Shown: one piece after another, positions 54,357 through 63,394 of the stretch
Layout of the letters: the number at the start of each line of letters is the position of its first letter
Position numbering within the stretch: position 1 is the stretch's first letter
Assembly (NCBI RefSeq): GCF_030697065.1
Contig: NZ_JAUYQU010000258.1
Coordinates: 1 to 64,000 of the forward strand
Reading direction: 5' to 3'
DNA: 64,000 nt
Source: Bradyrhizobium sp.
GTDB taxonomy: Bacteria > Pseudomonadota > Alphaproteobacteria > Rhizobiales > Xanthobacteraceae
The notes under the pieces: model-generated
What the model was told of the DNA's origin: nothing
Database searches by the model: none
What the model saw: the letters and a program-made list of their open reading frames with translations, nothing else
Made by a program: the position numbers and the translations under genes

Positions 54357-57300
54357 TCAGTCGCAATAGCAGAAGGTGTAGGCGACGCCGACCTTGCCGA
54401 GATGGAGATCCGTGCGGGTGTGAGCGGTGCTGCTGTTCGCGCTGAGTATGGCAAATCCGACATCCGTGTGCGTAAAGACATTGGCGGCCTCGCGGTCGAG
54501 ATTGAAACGCATGATGCGATATTCACCGCGCACCGACCAGCGGTCGGTCAGTTTCAACTCGGCGCCGGCGCCGGCCGTATAGCCGAACGCCCATTTGCCA
54601 TAGGCACCGCCAAGCTGGTCCACGGTGTCCTGGAAAGTGAAATGCCCGAACTCGGCGCCGGCGAGCGCGTAGACCAGCAGGTTCGGCGTCGCCAGCAAGC
54701 CGGCACGGCCGATCAGGCCCGCCCGCGACCGCAGCAACTGCGCGAATTCGGCTTGGTCGATGGTGGGAACCGTCGTCAACGGCGGGACCAGCGAGGTGGA
54801 AGTGCCGACCAGCGTACCGCGCGATTTCATGCCGACGTCGCCGAAAACAGTCGCTTCCACCTGTCCGCCGATCACGAATTGACCGGCACGCCAATTGTAT
54901 CCGGCGAACAGGTCGATCATCCCGCCGCTGACGTCACCCGCCAGTTCGCCGGACTGGAAATCATTGCTTCCGGAAAGAATAACCGGCGGTGGAAAGAGAG
55001 TACGATTATCCGAAGACGAGGTGATCGCGTCCCGCACGCGGCCCGCACCGCCCGCGCCGTAGATACCCGCCGAGAAGCCGGTCCAGCGATCGCAGCAGGC
55101 TTCGGCGCTGCCCGGCAACGCAGCCATTGCGGAAGGAGAGTCCTCGCCGACTCGGTAGACCAGGCCGACCTTGCCGAGGTGGAAATCCGTGCTGGTCCGG
55201 GACGCGAACGACACTGCGGTCGAGCCACCGGCAGCCGGGAAGATGTCGTAGCTCGCGCCGCGCTCGATGTCGAAATGCAGATAGCGGTATTCGGTACGCA
55301 GCGACCAGTGCCGCGCGACCTTCAGTTCGCCGCCGGCGCCGACGGTATAGCCGGCCACCCATTTGCCGACGGGATCGGGAAAACGGTCGCCCTGTTCGGG
55401 ATATTTGAAATGCCCGAGCGCCAGGCCGCCGAGACCATAGAGCAGCAGGTTCGGCGTCGCGAGGAAGCCTGCGCGCCCGACCACACTGACCATGGAGCGG
55501 AGTCGCTCCGACTGATCGAGGGTCGAGGTTTGAACGCTGGTCGGCGGAAGCAACGTCGTCTGCATACCTGCCATCTTGACGGCGACATCGCCGTACTGCG
55601 TGGCCTCGACCTGCCCGCCGACGACGAACCTGTCGCTGCGCAGACTGTAGCCGGCGAACAGATCAGTCTGCATTCCCGTCATGGTGCCGGCGAGCGCGGC
55701 GTTCTGCGGAAAGGTAACTGACGAGCTCGTGCTGATCGTTGCAAAGTCGCCGCGCGCAACGCCAGCGCCGGCGCTGAAATAGGCGCCGAAATAGGGTCCA
55801 GCCCAGCCGTCCGTCCAGGTTGAAGCGAGGGAAGGCGGCATGGCGGCCATCGCCGAGGCGGGACCGGCGCCGCCGAACTTGTAGACCACGCCGATCTTGC
55901 CGATATGGAAATCCGCCGCGGTCTGGCGCGCCGTATTGGTGGTAGCCTCCGAAGTGTCGCCGGAGATGGCCTCGACCGAGGCGGAGCCGATGGTCTCGTT
56001 GCGGTCGACGTCGAAATGCAGATAGCGATATTCGCCGCGCAGCGACCAGTGGTCGGTCATGCGCAGCTCGGCGCCGGCGCCCGCCGTGTAGCCCGGCGCC
56101 CATTTGCCGTTGTTTCCGCCGATGGCGTCCCTGCCCCGCGGATAGACGAAGTGCCCGAATTCGACGCCGCCCACGCCGTACAGCAACAGGTCGGGCGTGG
56201 CGAGAAAACCGGCGCGGCCGGCCAGGCCGACCATCGAGCGCAGCTGCTGGTTGTTCCAGCCCGGCCGGACGTCTAGCGTCGTGGGATCGGCGACGCCGTT
56301 CATGGCCGAAGACATTGTGGTCGTCAGCGCGCCGACCGGTTTCAGGCCGACGTCGCTGAACAGCGTTCCCTCTGCCTGCACGCCGGCGACGGCCCTGCCG
56401 CTGCGCCAGTTGTAGCCGAGGAACACCTCGTTCATCGAGCCGTCCATCCCGCCCGCGAACTGGCCGCGCTTGGTCTGGTTGGTCGTGGTGGTGTCGGCCC
56501 CCCAGATATTGGTGAGGTTTCTCACACTGGAATAGTTCTCGGCGGCGTGCCCCGCGCCGGCGCCGAAATAGATTCCGGCATAGGGGCCGGCCCAACTGTC
56601 CGCCCATACCTGGCGCGACAAGGGCGGAATGGCCGCCATCGCCGATGACGGCCCGGATCCGCCGAAGCTGTAGACCAGCCCGACCTTGCCGACATGCATG
56701 TCGACCTCATGATGGCGGATCGAGGACAGGTAGGTACCGATATCGCGCACTTCGCTGCGGGCGGTCGCAAAATGCAGATATCGATATTCCGCACGCAGCG
56801 ACCAGTGATCGTCGTAACGCGCTTCCAAACCGGCGCCCGCGGTGTAGCCCAACGCCCAGTTGCGGTTGGCGCTGCCGAATGCGTCGTCGTCGTCGGGAAA
56901 GATGAAATGACCAAATTCGAGCCCGGCGAGGCCGTACAGCAACAAATTTGGCCGCACGAGGAAGCCGGCGCGGCCGACGAGGCCGGCCCTGAACCTGAGC
57001 TGCGGATCGTTGCCGTTCGTCGTCGGGCCCGACCAAGAACTCAAGATGACGCCACCAAAACGTCGGACCTGATTCAACTGCAGGGGACCGGTGACGCTGG
57101 CAGCGATATCGCTCGCAACGGTCGCCTCGACCTGGCCGCCGACGATGAAATTGCCGAAGCGCCAGTTGCGGCCGGCGAACAGTTCGACCATCGATCCCGT
57201 GACCGGGCCGGAGAAGTCGCCCTTCATCAGGCTTGTTTGCGATGACGATATATTGGCCTCGTCGGCCAATTCGCTCGACCGTCCGCCAGCAGCCACCGCG

Positions 57301-57428
57301 TAGTAGGCGCCGATATAGGGGGCAGCCCAGCTATCCGGCACGGTCTCCGGCCGCACCCGGTGCGGAATATCCTGGGCCAAGGCAGCCGCGGGGAGCAGCA
57401 AGGACGCAGCCACCAACAATCTGTGCAC
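54357..57428 (-). CDS. Four-domain outer-membrane beta-barrel protein
   Basis: 1023 residues built from four tandem OmpA/opacity-type barrel domains, about 33-255, 278-521, 541-762 and 781-1023. Each has an opening like WAGPYxGxYFxAGAG, a middle RAGFLATPNLLLYGLGG.EFGHF, then HWSLRGEYRYLHFD and a closing HLGKVGLVYxFGG. Linkers share AMAA(I/M/L)P. Single-barrel relatives are ~200-250 residues. The start is GTG 57428 with CGGAG upstream and signal peptide HRLLVAASLLLPAAALAQ; ATG codons further upstream lack ribosome sites. The C-terminus is YTFCYCD, an extra CYCD beyond the usual terminal aromatic residue. Confidence 0.85.
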   Translation of the reverse strand: MHRLLVAASLLLPAAALAQDIPHRVRPETVPDSWAAPYIGAYYAVAAGGRSSELADEANISSSQTSLMKGDFSGPVTGSMVELFAGRNWRFGNFIVGGQVEATVASDIAASVTGPLQLNQVRRFGGVILSSWSGPTTNGNDPQLRFRAGLVGRAGFLVRPNLLLYGLAGLEFGHFIFPDDDDAFGSANRNWALGYTAGAGLEARYDDHWSLRAEYRYLHFATARSEVRDIGTYLSSIRHHEVDMHVGKVGLVYSFGGSGPSSAMAAIPPLSRQVWADSWAGPYAGIYFGAGAGHAAENYSSVRNLTNIWGADTTTTNQTKRGQFAGGMDGSMNEVFLGYNWRSGRAVAGVQAEGTLFSDVGLKPVGALTTTMSSAMNGVADPTTLDVRPGWNNQQLRSMVGLAGRAGFLATPDLLLYGVGGVEFGHFVYPRGRDAIGGNNGKWAPGYTAGAGAELRMTDHWSLRGEYRYLHFDVDRNETIGSASVEAISGDTSEATTNTARQTAADFHIGKIGVVYKFGGAGPASAMAAMPPSLASTWTDGWAGPYFGAYFSAGAGVARGDFATISTSSSVTFPQNAALAGTMTGMQTDLFAGYSLRSDRFVVGGQVEATQYGDVAVKMAGMQTTLLPPTSVQTSTLDQSERLRSMVSVVGRAGFLATPNLLLYGLGGLALGHFKYPEQGDRFPDPVGKWVAGYTVGAGGELKVARHWSLRTEYRYLHFDIERGASYDIFPAAGGSTAVSFASRTSTDFHLGKVGLVYRVGEDSPSAMAALPGSAEACCDRWTGFSAGIYGAGGAGRVRDAITSSSDNRTLFPPPVILSGSNDFQSGELAGDVSGGMIDLFAGYNWRAGQFVIGGQVEATVFGDVGMKSRGTLVGTSTSLVPPLTTVPTIDQAEFAQLLRSRAGLIGRAGLLATPNLLVYALAGAEFGHFTFQDTVDQLGGAYGKWAFGYTAGAGAELKLTDRWSVRGEYRIMRFNLDREAANVFTHTDVGFAILSANSSTAHTRTDLHLGKVGVAYTFCYCD

Positions 57429-57623
57429 GGCTGCTCCGGAGAGTCGCGGATATGCGATCACGAAAAAACGCAGGGATTTGAAAGCTAGCGGTTCCATGGG
57501 TGGGAGTCCGTTGCCGAACAGCAACATGCGCTCAGATTGCCTCATCGATAGAGATCGGCTGACGCGCTGTACAGATCAGGGCACGCCGACCCCCAAAAAT
57601 GGTCGGATGCAGAAAAGGCAGCG

Positions 57624-58511
57624 TTATGCCGGCGCCACGGCACCGGCCGTGGGCCGGCCGTGCACTACACAGGCCTCGAAAGCCGCATCGATGATCGCGA
57701 GCTTCACCGCCTGCGCGACATGATATTCGCGCCGGAAGTCCGCCGACACCCACAGTGGCGATTTGCCCCGCGGCCCGGACCAGCCCAGGCTTCCCATCGC
57801 CTCGGCCTCGGCAAATTTGCGGCCGAGCTGGGTCCGCGACAGATTGAGCCGCTGCGCCAGTCCGGCAATCGAGGTCACATCGGTCCGAATGCGCGCGAGG
57901 CCGTCGGCACCTTGCTGGCATCCGACGATCAGGCGATCCATCACGATGCCGCCTTCGTCGACCCAGGTGAACAGCGAGAAAGTCCGCCCCGGCTTGCGAA
58001 CGTCGCCCGAGCCGATCAGGCCATCCGATATCAGCGGCTGGATCGCGCCGAGCAAGTCCGGCCGGGCCCGGAAGCCCGCCGCCCGGGCACCGCCATCGAG
58101 CCCGTCGAGGGTGCCAAGATGCAGCGCGTGCCAGTGAAACAGCGCCATCAGCACCGCCGGCACCGGCTCGATCGGACGGTGGCGCCTGCCCTCGCTGCCC
58201 GCGACGAAACGGATCATGTCGTATTTCAGCAACTCCTTCAGAAAGGCCGACGCCGTGTTGCGACTCGCAAGCTTGTGGTGCTGGACGAGTTCGAGGAAGC
58301 GCTCGGCAAGCAGCCCGGCGCCCGGATCGTTCGCCGCGTTGCGGAAATACTTTGCCAGCGCCGCATGCGCCATCAGCCAGCGCTGCTGGGTCGCAAAAAG
58401 CGAGGCGATCCGCGGACTGGCTTCCTGGATCTGCAGCAGCGATTGCGCCTGGCCGCGAACGCATGGCGCGAGCGCCGGGTGAGCCAGGATGTCGTCGGCG
58501 GTCATTGCCAT
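57624..58511 (-). CDS. Unrecognised HTH-like protein
   Basis: 295 residues, no signal or membrane segment. Two candidate helix-turn-helix stretches are visible: NTASAFLKELLKYDMIRF near residues 85-105 and SIAGLAQRLNLSRTQLGRKF near 213-232. Between them is RPIEPVPAVLMALFHWHALH. This suggests a DNA-binding regulator, but I cannot place the family. ATG 58511 or 58505. The divergent neighbour across 268 bases is the thiolase gene, a possible target. Confidence 0.7.
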   Translation of the reverse strand: MAMTADDILAHPALAPCVRGQAQSLLQIQEASPRIASLFATQQRWLMAHAALAKYFRNAANDPGAGLLAERFLELVQHHKLASRNTASAFLKELLKYDMIRFVAGSEGRRHRPIEPVPAVLMALFHWHALHLGTLDGLDGGARAAGFRARPDLLGAIQPLISDGLIGSGDVRKPGRTFSLFTWVDEGGIVMDRLIVGCQQGADGLARIRTDVTSIAGLAQRLNLSRTQLGRKFAEAEAMGSLGWSGPRGKSPLWVSADFRREYHVAQAVKLAIIDAAFEACVVHGRPTAGAVAPA

Positions 58512-58779
58512 GGATCAAGCGTCACTTCGTCCCGAGCCGGGGCACCTGACAGCGCCCGACCAGCAAGCCGCAAACGATCCCGCGAAAGCAAAACGCTAGG
58601 CCTTCCCCGGCGCAAAATCCATCGCCCGGGAGAGCCGATCCGGAAGTCTTTCCGCACAGCGGAACGTGCGGGCAATTCGATGCCGTCAAAGGTCGATATT
58701 TTACCGTCGCCAGCGAAATTTCCCTACGCTTGCAATCTATTGCGGGGCATACTGGCCGCTTCAAAGGGAGATCAAGAAA

Positions 58780-59952
58780 ATGCGTGAAGCGGTCATTGTT
58801 TCTTATGCGCGAACCGGACTGGCGAAGTCCGGCCGCGGCGGGTTCAACATCACTCCGCCGATGTCGATGGCGGCCCACGCCATCAAGCACGCCGTGGAGC
58901 GCGCCGGCGTCGAGAAGGATTACGTCGAGGATAGCTACCTCGGCAATTGCGCGCATGGCGCGCCCAATATCGGCCGCCAGGCCGCATTGCTCGCAGGCCT
59001 GCCGAAGTCGACCGCCGGCGTTTCGGTCAACCGCTTCTGCTCGTCGGGACTTCAGACCATCGCGATGGCCGCCAACTCGATCCGCTCGGACGGCGCCGAT
59101 TGCATCGTGGCCGGCGGCGTCGAGAGCATCTCGATGCCCGGCGGCCCCTTGCCGAAGGAAGTGGTCGACCCGGACCTGCTCAAGGTGGCGCCCGACATCT
59201 TCATGGCGATGATCGACACCGCCGATATCGTCGCGGAGCGCTACAAGCTCAGCCGCGAATACCAGGACGAGTACTCGCTGGAATCGCAGCGCCGCATGGC
59301 TGCCGCCCAGCAGGCCAACAAGTTCAAGGACGAAATCGTCCCGATGAAGACCAAAATGAAGGTGGTCGACAAGGCGACCAAGGCCGAGAGCATCGTCGAC
59401 TACACGGTCGATCGCGACGAATGCAACCGGCCCGAGACGACGATGGAAGGCCTCGCCAAGCTCGAGCCGGTAAAGGGTCCCGGAAAATACGTCACCGCCG
59501 GCAATGCCAGCCAGCTGTCGGACGGCGCCGCCGCCGTCGTGCTGATGGAAGCCAAGGACGCGGAAAAGCGCGGCCTGCAGCCGCTCGGCCGCTTCGTCGC
59601 CTGGGCGTCGGCGGGTTGCGAGCCCGACGAGATGGGAATCGGTCCCGTATTCGCGGTGCCGAAGCTGCTGAAGCGCCACGGGCTCAAGATCGAGGATATC
59701 GACCTCTGGGAGCTCAACGAAGCGTTCGCCAGCCAGTGCCTGTATTCCCGCGACAAGCTCGGCATCGACCCCGAGAAGTACAACGTCAACGGGGGCTCGA
59801 TCGCGATCGGCCATCCCTTCGGCATGACCGGCGCGCGCTGCACCGGCCATCTGCTGCAGGAGGGACGCCGGCGCAAGGCCAAATGGGGCGTCGTGACCAT
59901 GTGCATCGGCGGTGGCCAGGGCGGCGCCGGCCTGTTCGAAATCTACAGCTGA
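58780..59952 (+). CDS. Thiolase (acetyl-CoA C-acyltransferase)
   Basis: 390 residues. It cleaves 3-ketoacyl-CoA or condenses acyl-CoAs. The nucleophilic Cys87 is in NRFCSSGLQTIAM, His345 in AIGHPFGMTGAR, and the acid/base Cys375 in TMCIGGGQGGAG; the intermediate ELNEAFASQ block is also present. AAGGGAG precedes ATG 58780. No FadB-type hydratase/dehydrogenase gene is in the window, so degradative versus biosynthetic role is open. Confidence 0.94.
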   Translation: MREAVIVSYARTGLAKSGRGGFNITPPMSMAAHAIKHAVERAGVEKDYVEDSYLGNCAHGAPNIGRQAALLAGLPKSTAGVSVNRFCSSGLQTIAMAANSIRSDGADCIVAGGVESISMPGGPLPKEVVDPDLLKVAPDIFMAMIDTADIVAERYKLSREYQDEYSLESQRRMAAAQQANKFKDEIVPMKTKMKVVDKATKAESIVDYTVDRDECNRPETTMEGLAKLEPVKGPGKYVTAGNASQLSDGAAAVVLMEAKDAEKRGLQPLGRFVAWASAGCEPDEMGIGPVFAVPKLLKRHGLKIEDIDLWELNEAFASQCLYSRDKLGIDPEKYNVNGGSIAIGHPFGMTGARCTGHLLQEGRRRKAKWGVVTMCIGGGQGGAGLFEIYS

Positions 59953-60022
59953 GCTCGCCTCAGCCCGGCATAGGCCGGCATCGGAAACACCAGCAGCGCG
60001 ACGGGCAACCGCCGCGCTGTTT

Positions 60023-61048
60023 TTATTGCGACCGTTGAGCCGCAGCGGCCGGGCCGGGCGCAATCCTGCCAATCATCGCGGCGATCTCGGCGACAACCAG
60101 TTCAGGTGCGGCGTGCTGTACCATGTGGCCGACATCCGGCAACACGATCTGTTTCGCATTCGGCTCGGCGGCGGCGATCGGGCGCGAATGGATGCTGGTC
60201 GATACGGTCTTGTCCGCGCCGTCGCCCGAGATCACCACGACAGGCGCCGTGATATCGGCGTAGCGCGGCGCCTGTTCCCTGACCGCTTCCTTCAGGGTGA
60301 CCAGATCCTGCGCATTGGCGATGAACTCGCGCGGCCGCAGCAGCAATGGCGTCGCCGAGTCCCGGACAAACCCGTCCGGCATGATCTGAGGCAGGAAAAC
60401 GCCGCGGGCGCCGGGTTCGGCCAGCAAATAGCCGAGCGGCAGAGTGATGGTGTGGGCAAGTAGCGGACCGATCACCGGTGTGCTGATGATTTTGTTGTAT
60501 TGTCCGACGCCGCCCGGCCACGGATAGGCCACCGGCGCAAGCATCACGAGGCCGGCGACACGCCGCGGATAATCCAGCGCCATCCGCGCGCCGAGCGCGC
60601 CGGCCCACGAATGGACCACGAAAACGGCGCGGTCGATGCCGAGTTTCTCCAGCGCCTGCTCGATCATTCGCCCCTGGATATCAGGCGTCGAATCCCCGAT
60701 ACGCGCGCGCGTGCTCCAGCCGTGGCCGGGCCGATCGACCAGGATCACCCGATGCTTTTCGGCCAGCCTGGCGCCAAGCGGCTGCCGCATGCTTTCGAGA
60801 TTGGAACTGGCGCCGTGGATCAGCACGACAGGGGGGCCCGCGGCATCGCGCGGCCCGGTATCGACGACGTGGACCGCACCGCCGGCCACCTCGATCATCC
60901 TGCCTCGCGCCGGATAGGCGCGCTCCAGCAGCAAGACGCCAGCCTGCGTGATCAGCGCCAGGATCGCCAGCGTGGCCGCGACGGCTATCAATATCATGGA
61001 GATGATCCGGACGATCTTGTGCACCAGTGAGCTACGCTTGCGCGGCAT
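60023..61048 (-). CDS. Membrane-anchored alpha/beta hydrolase
   Basis: 341 residues with one N-terminal transmembrane segment (IISMILIAVAATLAILALIT) and a periplasmic hydrolase domain. Oxyanion HGASSN, nucleophile Ser in VHSWAGALG, a possible acid in SGDGADKTV, and base His in DVGHMVQH. The substrate is unknown. It is 27 bases downstream of DUF3750 on the same strand. Confidence 0.85.
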   Translation of the reverse strand: MPRKRSSLVHKIVRIISMILIAVAATLAILALITQAGVLLLERAYPARGRMIEVAGGAVHVVDTGPRDAAGPPVVLIHGASSNLESMRQPLGARLAEKHRVILVDRPGHGWSTRARIGDSTPDIQGRMIEQALEKLGIDRAVFVVHSWAGALGARMALDYPRRVAGLVMLAPVAYPWPGGVGQYNKIISTPVIGPLLAHTITLPLGYLLAEPGARGVFLPQIMPDGFVRDSATPLLLRPREFIANAQDLVTLKEAVREQAPRYADITAPVVVISGDGADKTVSTSIHSRPIAAAEPNAKQIVLPDVGHMVQHAAPELVVAEIAAMIGRIAPGPAAAAQRSQ

Positions 61049-61075
61049 ACGGGTTTCAAGCGTAGCCCGAATCGG

Positions 61076-61843
61076 TCAGACGCTGAAACCCACACGCCCC
61101 AGTCCGGGCAGTTTCACGGCCGGCCGACGCAGGTCGATGCCGAACACCGCGCCGAAAAAATTGACTTCGATCCCTTCGATCCAGCCGACGGCCAGCCCGA
61201 GATAACCGCCCAGCGTGAAGCGGACGCCGGTCCCGGAAGCGGTCGGTCCAAACATGTCGCCATTATAGGGAAAGTCCTTGCCGATGGCGGTCGGCGGCAA
61301 CGTGGCCTGCAGTTCCGGCACCGCCGCCATCACGGCGGTGACGAAGGTATTGGAGTTCGGTCCCGGCCAGGCGCGATAGTCGCCATAGGACCTGAGTTCA
61401 TACCGTTCGACCGCGGCGCGGATTTTCGGGATCATGCGCTCGGCGGTTTCGCCGTCCGCGGCGGCGACGGCCTCCGGCGTGCCGCCGAACCAGCGTCCGT
61501 CGGCGGCAAACCCGTTGATGCGGATCGGCTCGCCCCAAGCCGTATAATCATAGCGGGTGTAGCGCGATGCACCGCGCTCCTTGACCACGATCCAGCTGTG
61601 GACCGCGAAGATTCCACGCCAGCGAACCGTCCGCGCGGCATAGACGCGAACCACTGCCTCGGGGTGTTCCCGCGGAGAAGGCAACAGGCCGGCGCTGGAG
61701 CGATCGGCGATCTGCCAATCGACCGAGCGGTCGCCCAGCAGGTATTTCACCGCCGAAATCGTGATCGGGGCGATCAACAGAGCCAGAAAGATGATCACAG
61801 ATTTTCTCAAGCAGGGGAACTTTGGCGGGGCAAATTCATGCAT
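61076..61843 (-). CDS. DUF3750 family protein
   Basis: 255 residues with one N-terminal membrane segment (SVIIFLALLIAPITISAVKYL). DUF3750 text is clear in FAVHSWIVVKERGASRYTRYD and AWPGPNSNTFVTAVMAAVPEL; the His and the Asn-Ser-Asn region are the invariant part, suggesting a papain-like or NlpC-like enzyme, an inference only. Cotranscribed with the alpha/beta hydrolase. Confidence 0.82.
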   Translation of the reverse strand: MHEFAPPKFPCLRKSVIIFLALLIAPITISAVKYLLGDRSVDWQIADRSSAGLLPSPREHPEAVVRVYAARTVRWRGIFAVHSWIVVKERGASRYTRYDYTAWGEPIRINGFAADGRWFGGTPEAVAAADGETAERMIPKIRAAVERYELRSYGDYRAWPGPNSNTFVTAVMAAVPELQATLPPTAIGKDFPYNGDMFGPTASGTGVRFTLGGYLGLAVGWIEGIEVNFFGAVFGIDLRRPAVKLPGLGRVGFSV

Positions 61844-61996
61844 GCGTCACATGACCCTTCATATAGTGCTGCCGGGCGCTTTCGCTACACTGCGAGGCGG
61901 GGGCGCCGCGCTTGCGGCCGGCCGCGCTGTCCACCCTATCCACAGGAACGCCTGTCCGCCCCCTCGCGTTGTCGCGGTGTAAATGGAGGGTATTCA

Positions 61997-62179
61997 ATGT
62001 CTTTCGAGGCCAACGAAGCTGCCATCGACCGCATCGTGGCGACCTGCAATGGCGACATCCGCGGCGCGCTGAAAGCCCTGCTGCTGGTCAACGAGCAACT
62101 GGAGGCCGAACTGGCGAAGGCCTACGCGGCGGCGAGCCGAGGCGGGCTGGCACCACACGGCAGCAACGTTCTGCACTGA
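61997..62179 (+). CDS. 60-residue hypothetical protein
   Basis: A small soluble alpha-helical protein, MSFEANEAAIDRIVATCNGD.. ending LAPHGSNVLH, with an amphipathic central helix (IRGALKALLLVNEQLEAELA). A GGAGGG six bases before ATG 61997 strongly supports translation. The TPR gene ends one base away on the other strand. No family is known to me. Confidence 0.75.
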   Translation: MSFEANEAAIDRIVATCNGDIRGALKALLLVNEQLEAELAKAYAAASRGGLAPHGSNVLH

Positions 62180-62833
62180 TCAGATGTCGCGGCCTTCGAC
62201 TTTTTCGGTCAGGGTCTTGACCATTTCCGGCACCTTTTCCAGATGCGGATTGACCGCGAGCGCCTTGCGGAAGGCGTCGAGCGCGCGCTTTTCGTCGCCG
62301 AGATCCTGCATGATCATGCCGAGCCCGGCCAGCGCGCCGAAATGGCGGGGCTCACGCGCCAGCACCTGCTCGATATCCTGCAGCGAGTGGGCGTAATCGT
62401 TCTTGAGATAATACAGCGTCGCGCGCCGGTTCCAGCCCTCGACATAATCGGGACGCAGCTTGACCACTGCATCGAGCAGCTTCAGCGCCACGTCCACCTG
62501 CTTGGCGTCCATCGCCGCCTTGGCGCGCACCATCAGGAGGGCTGCGGTATCACTCGGCGTCTGCAGCCACATCGCCCAGATCCGGGCCTCGACATGCTTG
62601 GCGCTGGCCTCATCGGGCGCCGCCTTCAGCGCGCCGAACAGGAAATCCAGTCCGCGCGTCTTGTCGGCGCCGACCTTCGGCAGCTTGCTCGGCGGCTCTG
62701 GCAGCTTCTTCTGGCTGCGAGGCGGCGCTGACCTCGGATCCTGCGCCGACGCAGGAACCGCCCATACGGCGGCGATCGCTACGGCGGCCAGCATTGCGAG
62801 GTGGCGGCGCGGCCCGGGGAATCTGATTGCCAT
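62180..62833 (-). CDS. Secreted TPR protein
   Basis: 217 residues, with a signal peptide (LAMLAAVAIAAVWAVPASA) and about three TPR units (KAAMDAKQVDVALKLLDAVV, GWNRRATLYYLKNDYAHSLQ, GMIMQDLGDEKRALDAFRKA). A periplasmic scaffold or assembly factor is inferred; the partner is unknown. Confidence 0.82.
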   Translation of the reverse strand: MAIRFPGPRRHLAMLAAVAIAAVWAVPASAQDPRSAPPRSQKKLPEPPSKLPKVGADKTRGLDFLFGALKAAPDEASAKHVEARIWAMWLQTPSDTAALLMVRAKAAMDAKQVDVALKLLDAVVKLRPDYVEGWNRRATLYYLKNDYAHSLQDIEQVLAREPRHFGALAGLGMIMQDLGDEKRALDAFRKALAVNPHLEKVPEMVKTLTEKVEGRDI

Positions 62834-62960
62834 GGCCGAAGTCTAGACGCAGCAAAACGCGCTTGCAAAGCAGCAAGTCGTCAAAGACCCGTGATGAGCT
62901 GGTTCTTGGCGAAGGCCGGAAGCCGGCGCGAGCCTCGACTCGGTCGGAATCAACCCTGGA

Positions 62961-63086
62961 TCAGCCCTGGCGCGCCTTGAAACGGCGCTGAACCTTGTTG
63001 ATCACATAGACCCGGCCCTTGCGGCGGACCAGACGGTTGTTGCGGTGGCGTCCACGCAGCGATTTCAGCGAGTTACGGACCTTCAT
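62961..63086 (-). CDS. rpmJ: 50S ribosomal protein L36, zinc-free type
   Basis: 41 residues, [20 protein letters not shown].. with [18 protein letters not shown]. There are no cysteines, so this is the C-minus (YkgO-like) form without the zinc ribbon. It is the normal form in Rhizobiales. ATG 63086 is the conserved start. Confidence 0.95.
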   Translation of the reverse strand: MKVRNSLKSLRGRHRNNRLVRRKGRVYVINKVQRRFKARQG

Positions 63087-63394
63087 GGGACAATCCTGAT
63101 GCTTTGAAAGGCCGTGTTTCGACAGGCCGAAAGTGGCAAAATGAGATTTTTCCCGCCAGCGGTCATACCGCCCGGGACGGCCGGTTTCTAAGCCATGCAA
63201 CGGTCGAATGTCAATCCGGCCGGCAAATCGGGATGCCCGCGGCCGATCCCGCTCCATTGGAACCCGGCCTGCCAACTTGGAAAAATAAACAAATTCGGTC
63301 AAAGGTTTGCAGCGGTGCCATGATTCGCACCCCATATCTGCAACTGGCTGTTCGGCCCGGCTGGGTCTCGCGCAAAGATGGGACCGCCTCCGCC
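63087..63394. other. Divergent upstream region of rpmJ and the desaturase
   Basis: 308 bases between divergent genes with no supportable gene. It should hold both promoters. An in-frame ATG at 63320 could extend the desaturase by 25 residues. Confidence 0.45.

Noticed and set aside
61598-61996. Extension of the 60-residue protein to an ATG at 61598
   Set aside because: The upstream part is antisense to DUF3750, and the strong ribosome site fixes the start at 61997.
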